DNA of 6,719 nt. It comes from JAJRVH01 sp964505995 (GTDB lineage: Bacteria > Pseudomonadota > Zetaproteobacteria > Mariprofundales > Mariprofundaceae). Location: positions 1-6,719 of the forward strand of contig CAZDLB010000092.1 in assembly GCA_964505995.1 (NCBI GenBank). Direction: 5' to 3'. Under the pieces are notes generated by a model. It did no database searches. It was not told the origin of the DNA and was given only the letters and a program-made list of their open reading frames with translations. Position 1 is the stretch's first letter, and the number at the start of each line of letters is the position of its first letter. Of the stretch, positions 1 through 5,604 are shown piece after piece. The translations under genes were made by a program, and so were the position numbers.

Positions 1-488
1 ATCGTTTCATTCGTCAGATAGGGAACGCCATCCAGACCCCTGATCGGCGGCACGAAGGGCGAGGAACCGGTCGCCAGCACGAAATACTTCGCCCGGATGC
101 GGACATCGCCGGCGATCAGTGTGCGCTCATCCTCGAAACGACCGGGCGCCCGGATGACCCGCACGCCAAGCCCTGCGAAGCGCTCGTCGGAGTCGTTCGG
201 CGCGATGGCCTCGATGACGGCATGCACATGCCGGCGCACGGCTTCCCAGTCCGTCCGCGGCTCAGCGGTCCGGATGCCAAATGTCCCGGCATCACGAACC
301 GCCTGCGCCTTCTCGGCCGCAGCCAGCAGGGCCTTGGATGGAACACAGCCGGTATTCAGGCAATCGCCGCCCATCCTCCCCTTCTCGACCAGCGCCACGC
401 TGGCGCCCATCTGCGAGGCCCCGGCGGCCACGCTCAGCCCGCCCGAACCGGCCCCGACCACACAGATATCCACCTTCAGCTCTTCCAT
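1..488 (-). CDS. FAD-dependent pyridine nucleotide-disulfide oxidoreductase, mercuric reductase/lipoamide dehydrogenase type (partial, N-terminal part)
   Basis: Only the first 162 codons are present; the gene continues past the left edge. Visible motifs: a Rossmann FAD-binding motif GAGSGG at residues 12-17 after a short beta strand, an acidic residue (E35) closing the beta-alpha-beta unit, the redox-active disulfide motif C43-LNTG-C48 followed by VPSKALL, and the second FAD motif ATGSSP at 139-144. Family members transfer electrons from NAD(P)H through FAD to the cysteine pair and then to a substrate, in the cytosol. The ATG at 488 lies 3 bases after the stop of the TVP38 gene, so the two are almost certainly cotranscribed. 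There is no N-terminal HMA domain, and the C-terminal region that would separate true MerA (CC pair) from lipoamide dehydrogenase is missing, so mercury reduction cannot be claimed. The lack of neighbouring 2-oxoacid dehydrogenase or mer genes argues for the unassigned 'mercuric reductase-like' group. Family call is strong; the substrate is unknown. Confidence 0.9.
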   Translation of the reverse strand, partial: MEELKVDICVVGAGSGGLSVAAGASQMGASVALVEKGRMGGDCLNTGCVPSKALLAAAEKAQAVRDAGTFGIRTAEPRTDWEAVRRHVHAVIEAIAPNDSDERFAGLGVRVIRAPGRFEDERTLIAGDVRIRAKYFVLATGSSPFVPPIRGLDGVPYLTNET

Positions 489-491
489 GTC

Positions 492-1196
492 CTATTCCCC
501 CGATGGCCATGCCGCGCCGGCCCATCGCCGGTAGATCACCGGCAGCAGCGCCAGCGCCGCAAGCCCGATGAGCGCGCCGATCATCTGCGGCGTCATGACC
601 CCGGCCAGACTGATCGCCCCGCCCTGCTGCAGGATGCTTCCGATGCCGGAGCCGGCCAGCGCATAGATGAAGGTCGCCGGCATGATGCCGAAGAAGGTGG
701 CGATCAGATAGGTCTTCAGCGGCACGCCCAGAAAGGCCGGGGCCAGATTGACCAGAAAGAACGGAAACACGGGCACCAGCCGCAGCACGAAGAGATAGCT
801 CATGGCATCCTCGGAAAAGCCCTGCTGCATGCGCCGGATCGAGTCCCCGGCCTTGTCCAGCAGAACATCGCCGATCGAGGTCTTGGCGACCAGAAACAGC
901 GCCGTGGCGCCGAGCGTGGCGCCGATGACGGCATAGATCCCGCCGGCCAGCGTGCCGAACAGGAAGCCGCCGGTTACCGTCATCACAGCTCCGCCCGGCA
1001 GCGAAAAGGCGACGACAAGAATATAGAGCAGCATGTAGATCGCCGGCGCCAGCAGCGGATGCGCCTGAACCTGAGCGAGCAGCCAGGCGCGGTGTTCGGC
1101 CAGCGCCTCAAGGTTCAGGAATCGCCCGAGATCCAGGGCGAAAAACAGCACGAGTCCGGCCATCAGCACCAGCATCGGAAACAGCCGCTTGATCAT
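492..1196 (-). CDS. TVP38/TMEM64 family inner-membrane protein (SNARE-associated, DedA superfamily)
   Basis: A 234-residue, strongly hydrophobic protein. An N-terminal membrane segment spans about residues 6-21. The SNARE-associated/VTT domain follows, with a re-entrant-type stretch FSLPGGAVMTVTGGFLFG at 64-81 and the diagnostic LRLVPVFPFFLVN at 138-150 (arginine, then proline pairs, then asparagine), followed by further membrane helices and a basic tail near residue 225. Relatives in the DedA/TMEM41/VMP1 superfamily are implicated in lipid scrambling or transport and membrane homeostasis; the substrate of this branch is unknown. The start is well supported: AAAGGAGA lies just upstream of the ATG at 1196. 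It begins 25 bases after the cupredoxin-like gene and ends 3 bases before the flavoprotein gene. From memory, proteins fusing this domain to a mercuric reductase-like flavoprotein exist, which would support a functional link; this was not checked. Confidence 0.92.
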   Translation of the reverse strand: MIKRLFPMLVLMAGLVLFFALDLGRFLNLEALAEHRAWLLAQVQAHPLLAPAIYMLLYILVVAFSLPGGAVMTVTGGFLFGTLAGGIYAVIGATLGATALFLVAKTSIGDVLLDKAGDSIRRMQQGFSEDAMSYLFVLRLVPVFPFFLVNLAPAFLGVPLKTYLIATFFGIMPATFIYALAGSGIGSILQQGGAISLAGVMTPQMIGALIGLAALALLPVIYRRWAGAAWPSGE

Positions 1197-1221
1197 GTTC
1201 TCTCCTTTCCGGCCCGAAACC

Positions 1222-1722
1222 CTATTCGACGATCAGCACATAATCCGGCGTCGGATTCAGCGGGCAGGAATAGCGATATCCCCCGGGCTTCAGGCTGATG
1301 CGATAATCCCTGCTCTGTCCAGCCATGATGCCGCCGCCGGAAACCTGCGGCAGCAGCAGTCGGGATACCCCGGCACCGCGCAGCCAGAAGCCCAGCTCGT
1401 AATCCACGTCGCGATTGCGAATCCGGAAAACATACTCGCCGGCCGTCAGCCGCAGCGGCCTGGCCTCCGCCAGCCGTTTCTTCCCCGTTTGGCCATTGAT
1501 CCTGCGGCATTCACCGAAGCTGAATGCCCGCAGATGCCGGTCGCCCCCCTCGGGCTCGATGAACTGGCAGTGGGTCTGGGTCAGCTCCACGACCTGCGGC
1601 TCGCTCCCCGCCCAGGCCGTTCCCACAGTGGGCAGGAACAGCGCCAGCATGAATCCGGGTGCCGTCATTGCAATCCGGGTGGTCCATCTGCGAGGCATCA
1701 TGACAGATGGGTCGCGCAGCAT
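1222..1722 (-). CDS. Exported cupredoxin-like protein of unknown function
   Basis: 166 residues. The N terminus is a good Sec signal peptide: basic region MPRRWTTR (9-16), hydrophobic core about 18-33, and a likely cleavage after AWA at 38. The mature part has three cysteines (C52 in THCQF, C72 in GECRRIN, C153 in YSCPLNPTP). The C-terminal half reads like a cupredoxin beta-sandwich: a YVFRIRNRDVDYELGFWLRG strand region at 97-116, an SGGGI loop at 128-132, then LKPGGYRYSCPLNP at 144-157 and a final strand ending the protein. The C153 context matches the copper-binding cysteine loop of small blue copper proteins, but no histidine or methionine follows it, and the usual upstream ligand position is occupied by DYEL rather than a His. 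It may therefore bind another metal, use the cysteines for disulfides, or have lost metal binding. The ATG at 1722 has an excellent AAGGAG 7 bases upstream. It is first in the operon with the TVP38 and flavoprotein genes. Fold assignment is inference; coding status is firm. Confidence 0.82.
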   Translation of the reverse strand: MLRDPSVMMPRRWTTRIAMTAPGFMLALFLPTVGTAWAGSEPQVVELTQTHCQFIEPEGGDRHLRAFSFGECRRINGQTGKKRLAEARPLRLTAGEYVFRIRNRDVDYELGFWLRGAGVSRLLLPQVSGGGIMAGQSRDYRISLKPGGYRYSCPLNPTPDYVLIVE

Positions 1723-1770
1723 CCCCTCTCCTTACATCCCGGCACGCATCCGCTGGCTGGCGCATGCCTT

Positions 1771-1787
1771 CAGCTTCGACTAAGCTG
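1771..1787. promoter_or_regulatory. Inverted repeat in the divergent intergenic region (candidate operator)
   Basis: CAGCTT (1771-1776) and AAGCTG (1782-1787) form a perfect 6-bp inverted repeat around a 5-base spacer. It sits in the 96 bases between the divergent cupredoxin-like operon (start 1722) and the hybrid kinase (start 1819), 32 bases upstream of the kinase start. The location suits an operator or a short leader hairpin. No convincing sigma-70 promoter is visible on either strand here; the best plus-strand -10 candidate, TAAGCT at 1781-1786, overlaps the repeat and matches only three consensus positions. A 6-bp repeat can arise by chance. Confidence 0.25.
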
Positions 1788-1802
1788 GGATTCAGAATGG
1801 AC

Positions 1803-1810
1803 AAAAGGAG
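1803..1810 (+). promoter_or_regulatory. Ribosome binding site fixing a TTG start for the hybrid kinase
   Basis: AAAAGGAG at 1803-1810 is a near-ideal Shine-Dalgarno sequence. The only suitably placed start-like codon in the kinase frame is TTG at 1819, 8 bases downstream; CTG at 1813 is too close. A nearby ATG at 1797 is out of frame. This site argues against the upstream in-frame ATG at 1189, which would read antisense through the cupredoxin-like gene. Confidence 0.75.
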
Positions 1811-1818
1811 CCCTGCGC

Positions 1819-3903
1819 TTGCTTGAACATATCGTCGATCAGCGGCTGCTGCCCAGGGAAGATGAATTCATCGCCACGCAATCGCAGCAGGCGCTGATCC
1901 GCTTTGTCCTTGGCATCATCTTCACGCTGTACATCGCCTTCCACGGCCCCTACTTCGATCGCATCCTTCCGATCCTGGCCGTCTCGATTCCGGCCTACCT
2001 GGCGCTGAACCTGTACTGCCTGGTCTGGATACGCCGGCGCCCCTATTCCCAGCTGCGGCTGATGCTGATCCCGGCGGTCGATAACTACCTGATCGTGCTG
2101 GCGATGTGGGCCGATGGCGGCCACATGAGCGTCGCCTATGTCCTGCTGATGAGCCCGATCGTCGGCAACGGCTTCCGCTATGGCGCGGGCATGGTGCGCT
2201 ACTGCCAGGTGCTGGCGCTGATCTCGATGGCCGCCATAAGTCTGATCACCACCTTCCATCTGGGACTGGACGTGGACTGGCTGGGACTTGCGGCGGAGCT
2301 GCTCGGCATCTTCTACATCTCCGGCTATGCCTATTCGATCCTGCGCAAGAACGAGGCCACGCTGCAGGCCAGGCTCGAGGCCGAGGCCTCGGCCTCGCGC
2401 CTGATTGCGAAGAATCCGCATCCGGCCTTCACCTTTGATCCGGAAAAGCCGGGCATTCCGATCCTTTACGCGAACCCCGCCATGGCCTCGCTGGTATCGG
2501 CCAGGCCCGAGCATCTGGTTGGCAAGCCCGTGGACAGCATCGTCATCATCGAGGACCGCAAGAGCCTGATCGATGCGATGCTGAACCTGCATCCGGAAAA
2601 GGTGAGGACCTGCTATGTCCGGCTGCCGGGCGTGCTGGATCGTCCGATTCAGGTCAAATGCGAAATCTCCTCCGTCGTGCAGGAGGGCCGCCATCTGGGG
2701 CTGTGCTACATGACCGACATCAGCGAGAGCGAACGCCTGCAGCACGAACTGGCCGAGGCGCAGAAGCTGGCCTATGCCGCGGCGCTGGCCTCGGGCATCG
2801 CCCATGATTTCCGCAACGTGCTCGCCGGCATCATCGGCCAGGCCGAGCTGATCGAGATGGAACATGACGACCCACAGATCCGGGAGGATGCGCGCCACAT
2901 CATCGAGGCCGGTGAACGCGGATCGAGCATGGTCAACCAGCTGCTGGAGCTCGGCCGCAGCGACAGCTCCGAATACAAGGTGCTGGACATCTCCGGCGCC
3001 CTTTCCCACATGCTGCAGATCGCCCGCGTGCAGCTGCCGCCGGACATCGATCTGAAGATCGACATCCAGCCCAACCTGCCAAAGGTACGCGCCAATCTGG
3101 CGCAGCTGGAGCAGGTGCTGCTGAATCTGATCAGCAATGCCGCCCAGGCCATGCCGGAGAACCGCGGCGAAATCACCGTCAGCCTTGCCCCCTGCAGCGA
3201 GCCGGATACAGGAAAAGGCCTGAAGCTGATCGTCCGCGACAATGGCTGCGGCATCCCCGAAGAGCATCTGCAGCACATCTTCAAGCCGTTCTGGAGCACG
3301 CGCAAGGAAAGTGGCGGCACCGGGCTCGGCATGGCGATGGTGCAGCGTATCGTCCGCTGGCATGGAGGCTCGATCGAGGTCGAATCCGAACCCGGACAGG
3401 GTACAAGCGTCATCATCTGCCTGCCGGCCGCGCTGGAATCCGAAGCTGAAGCCGCTGCCGGGGAGAAGGAGGCCACGCCGGTGCCTCTGGACAACAAGGC
3501 GGTCCGCCCCTGGAATATTCTGCTGGTCGAGGATCAGCCCGAGGTCATGCGCATCCACAAGGCATTCCTGAGCAACATGGGTCATCGCATCGTCACGGCC
3601 AGCGATGGCGCCGAGGCGCTGGCCATCTTCCGGCAGCATGGGGCGGGCGGATTCGACATGGTGATCAGCGACTACATGATGCCGAACATGGACGGGGTTC
3701 AGCTGGCGCGGGCCATCCGCGAAACGGATGCGCGGATTCCGATCACGATGATCACCGCCTTCGGCGAGGATCAGGCCCTGAAGGGGCTGAAAGAACTGAA
3801 TGTTCAGATCCTGGCCAAGCCGGTTTCCTATCATCGCCTGGTCACGCATCTGCTTCTGCTGCAGGCCGAACGTCAGGCCCGCGAGGCGAGAAACGGGCGC
3901 TGA
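1819..3903 (+). CDS. Hybrid sensor histidine kinase: RpfC-like membrane sensor region, PAS, HisKA, HATPase_c, REC
   Basis: 694 residues from the TTG start. Residues 26-175 hold five or six hydrophobic segments with short loops and a GNGFRYG motif at 116-122, resembling the N-terminal region of RpfC, the DSF fatty-acid signal sensor. An Ala/Glu-rich linker (about 178-194) leads to a PAS-like domain (about 195-305, LYANPAM). The phosphoacceptor is H329 in AHDFRN, followed by the N box (NLISNAAQAM, N440), G1 box (DNGCG, D474), F box (FKPFWS) and G2 box (GGTGLG, 499-504). A C-terminal receiver has E571/D572, phosphoacceptor D618 in SDYMMPNMDG and K667 in AKPVS. All catalytic residues are present, so it should be an active inner-membrane kinase. 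There is no HPt domain, unlike RpfC; the HDFxN-type kinase core with an attached REC is closer to CckA. No partner regulator lies in the window. It is transcribed divergently from the cupredoxin-like operon. The signal is unknown; a fatty-acid-type ligand is only a guess. Confidence 0.9.
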   Translation: MLEHIVDQRLLPREDEFIATQSQQALIRFVLGIIFTLYIAFHGPYFDRILPILAVSIPAYLALNLYCLVWIRRRPYSQLRLMLIPAVDNYLIVLAMWADGGHMSVAYVLLMSPIVGNGFRYGAGMVRYCQVLALISMAAISLITTFHLGLDVDWLGLAAELLGIFYISGYAYSILRKNEATLQARLEAEASASRLIAKNPHPAFTFDPEKPGIPILYANPAMASLVSARPEHLVGKPVDSIVIIEDRKSLIDAMLNLHPEKVRTCYVRLPGVLDRPIQVKCEISSVVQEGRHLGLCYMTDISESERLQHELAEAQKLAYAAALASGIAHDFRNVLAGIIGQAELIEMEHDDPQIREDARHIIEAGERGSSMVNQLLELGRSDSSEYKVLDISGALSHMLQIARVQLPPDIDLKIDIQPNLPKVRANLAQLEQVLLNLISNAAQAMPENRGEITVSLAPCSEPDTGKGLKLIVRDNGCGIPEEHLQHIFKPFWSTRKESGGTGLGMAMVQRIVRWHGGSIEVESEPGQGTSVIICLPAALESEAEAAAGEKEATPVPLDNKAVRPWNILLVEDQPEVMRIHKAFLSNMGHRIVTASDGAEALAIFRQHGAGGFDMVISDYMMPNMDGVQLARAIRETDARIPITMITAFGEDQALKGLKELNVQILAKPVSYHRLVTHLLLLQAERQAREARNGR
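2376..2397. repeat. 22-base perfect palindrome within the kinase gene
   Basis: The left arm CGAGGCCGAGG (2376-2386) is the exact reverse complement of the right arm CCTCGGCCTCG (2387-2397), with no spacer. It encodes the LEAEASAS linker (residues 186-193) between the membrane region and the PAS domain. Alternating Glu-Ala and Ser-Ala codons in a GC-rich gene can create such symmetry, so a function is not implied. Confidence 0.6.
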
Positions 3904-3916
3904 CCGGCCCCGGGCA

Positions 3917-3945
3917 TCCACAAAGCGCCAACGATTCGCTACACT
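3917..3945 (+). promoter_or_regulatory. Candidate sigma-70 promoter for prfC-darP
   Basis: TCCACA (3917-3922) and TACACT (3940-3945) each match four of six consensus bases and are separated by an ideal 17 bases. Transcription would start near 3951-3953, giving a leader of about 60 bases before the prfC ATG at 4012. There is no clear terminator after the kinase gene, so read-through from it is also possible. Confidence 0.45.
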
Positions 3946-3951
3946 GCGCCG

Positions 3952-3967
3952 CCTTTGCCGGCGAAGG
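3952..3967. promoter_or_regulatory. Imperfect palindrome at the predicted transcript start of prfC
   Basis: The 16 bases read CCTT-T-GCCGGC-G-AAGG and are palindromic except for one T/G pair, which would be a wobble in RNA. They lie immediately downstream of the candidate -10 box, at or just after the predicted start of transcription, where a repressor site or a 5'-end hairpin could act. The significance is unproven. Confidence 0.3.
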
Positions 3968-4011
3968 TCGGCATAAACCAGCAGGAATCATGTCGGAGAG
4001 TTTGCCCCACC

Positions 4012-5604
4012 ATGTCGCAGCTTGAGGAAATCCAGAAACGCCGCACCTTCGGCATCATCTCGCATCCGGATGCGGGCAAGACGACACTGACCGAAAAGCT
4101 GCTGCTGTTCGGCGGCGCCATCCAGATGGCCGGCGCGGTCAAGGCGCGCAAGGCCAGCCGCCATGCCACATCCGACTGGATGAAGATCGAGCAGGAGCGC
4201 GGCATCTCGGTGGCCTCATCGGTGATGAAATTCAACTACCGGCATGATGGCCGCGATTACGAGATCAATCTGCTCGACACTCCCGGCCATCAGGATTTCT
4301 CGGAGGACACCTACCGCGTGCTGACCGCCGTGGATTCGGCGATGATGGTCATCGATTCGGCCAATGGCGTTGAGGCGCAGACCGAGAAGCTGATGGGCGT
4401 CTGCCGGCTGCGCAATACACCCATCGTGACCTTCATCAACAAGCTCGACCGTGAAGGCATGCCGCCGCTGGATATCCTCGCCGACATCGAGGACAAGCTA
4501 CAGATTGAATGCACGCCGATGTCCTGGCCGATCGGCATGGGCAAGGGATTCAGGGGCGTCTACAACCTGTACAGGAAGGAGCTGAACCTGTTCACGCCGG
4601 GTGCGGAAACGCGCGATTTCGAATCCATCCGCATCGAAGATCTCGGTGACCCGCGGCTGGATGAACTGCTGGGCGCCCAGGCCGACGAGCTGCGCGAGGA
4701 GGTCGAGCTTCTCGAGGGTGCTGCCAATCCCTTTGAACTTGAACATTTCCTCAACGGCTCCCAGACGCCGGTGTTCTTCGGCAGCGCCATCAACAATTTC
4801 GGCGTGCGTGAGCTGCTCGACGCCTTCGTCGAGCTCGCCCCGCCGCCCGGGCCGCGGCAGGCCGTGGAGCGCATGGTCCGTCCGGAGGAGAAGGAATTCT
4901 CCGGTTTCTGCTTCAAGATCCAGGCAAACATGGATCCGGCGCATCGTGACCGCATCGCCTTCTTCCGCATCTGTTCCGGCAAATTCACGAAGGGCATGAA
5001 CGTGCGCCACCATCGCCTCGGCAAGGACATCAAGCTGGCCAATGCGACGATCTTCATGGCCCAGGACCGCTCGCATGTCGATCAGGCGTATCCCGGCGAC
5101 ATCATCGGCATCCACAACCATGGCACGATCAAGATCGGCGACACCTTCACGACGAAGGAGCCGCTCAAATTCACCGGCATTCCGAACTTCGCACCCGAGC
5201 ATTTCCGCCGCGTGCGCCTGAAGGATCCGATGAAGCGCAAGCAGCTGCACAAGGGCCTGCTGCAGCTTTCCGAAGAGGGGGCGGTGCAGGTCTTCAAGAC
5301 TCTGCTCGGCGGCGACTACATCCTCGGCGCGGTCGGCGTGCTGCAGTTCGATGTCACGGTCGAGCGGCTGAAGACCGAATACAAGGTCGATGCCGATTAT
5401 GTCGGTACCGAGTTTCAGGTGGCCCGCTGGGTTTCCTCGGATGACGAAAAAAAACTGGCCGAGTTCAAACGCCAGTTCGAGGCCAACCTGGCCGAGGATG
5501 GCGACGGCTTCCTCGCCTATCTGGCGCCGAGCGCCTGGAAGCTGAGTTATACCGAGGAACAGTGGCCGGAGATTACCTTCCACAAGACGCGCGAGCATGT
5601 CTAG
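4012..5604 (+). CDS. prfC: Peptide chain release factor 3 (RF3)
   Basis: 530 residues, essentially the length of E. coli RF3 (529), and collinear with it throughout. RF3 is a translational GTPase that removes RF1/RF2 from the ribosome after peptide release. Visible GTPase motifs: P-loop SHPDAGKT at 17-24, switch I RGIS at 63-66, DTPGH at 89-93 with the catalytic His93, and NKLD at 143-146. The beta-barrel domain carries the RF3-typical FKIQANMDP and NHGTIKIGDTF stretches, and the C-terminal domain starts around NFAPEHFRR; the protein ends KTREHV. The ATG at 4012 gives the family-standard N terminus (EIQKRRTFGIISHPDAGKT). GGAG at 3995-3998 is 13 bases upstream, an unusually long spacing, so initiation may be modest. 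An in-frame TTG at 3955 would add 19 residues absent from E. coli RF3. Oddities: an eight-A run near the 3' end and a mini-ORF overlapping the start, both treated as findings. Confidence 0.98.
   Translation: MSQLEEIQKRRTFGIISHPDAGKTTLTEKLLLFGGAIQMAGAVKARKASRHATSDWMKIEQERGISVASSVMKFNYRHDGRDYEINLLDTPGHQDFSEDTYRVLTAVDSAMMVIDSANGVEAQTEKLMGVCRLRNTPIVTFINKLDREGMPPLDILADIEDKLQIECTPMSWPIGMGKGFRGVYNLYRKELNLFTPGAETRDFESIRIEDLGDPRLDELLGAQADELREEVELLEGAANPFELEHFLNGSQTPVFFGSAINNFGVRELLDAFVELAPPPGPRQAVERMVRPEEKEFSGFCFKIQANMDPAHRDRIAFFRICSGKFTKGMNVRHHRLGKDIKLANATIFMAQDRSHVDQAYPGDIIGIHNHGTIKIGDTFTTKEPLKFTGIPNFAPEHFRRVRLKDPMKRKQLHKGLLQLSEEGAVQVFKTLLGGDYILGAVGVLQFDVTVERLKTEYKVDADYVGTEFQVARWVSSDDEKKLAEFKRQFEANLAEDGDGFLAYLAPSAWKLSYTEEQWPEITFHKTREHV

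Noticed and set aside
1..488. Calling the left-edge gene a true mercuric reductase (merA) or lpd
   Set aside because: The decisive C-terminal part is outside the window, there is no HMA domain and no mer or 2-oxoacid dehydrogenase genes nearby; only the family level is supported.
222..1298. A 358-codon plus-strand open frame across the flavoprotein and TVP38 genes
   Set aside because: Its translation is Arg/His/Gln-rich and low in complexity, while the minus strand encodes clear family motifs with good ribosome binding sites.
1792..3921. A 709-codon open frame on the minus strand antisense to the kinase gene
   Set aside because: It mirrors the whole kinase gene, is rich in Gln/His/Asp/Arg with no fold or motifs, and is explained by strong GC bias at third codon positions. 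The plus-strand frame has complete kinase and receiver motifs.
3955..4011. Upstream TTG start for prfC giving 19 extra residues
   Set aside because: The added residues have no counterpart in E. coli RF3, and they would overlap the palindromic leader; ATG 4012 gives the standard N terminus.
5455..5496. Direct repeat CTGGCCGAG at 5455-5463 and 5488-5496
   Set aside because: Both copies encode LAE in the same frame within a helical part of RF3 and reflect codon bias; not evidence of a mobile or regulatory element.
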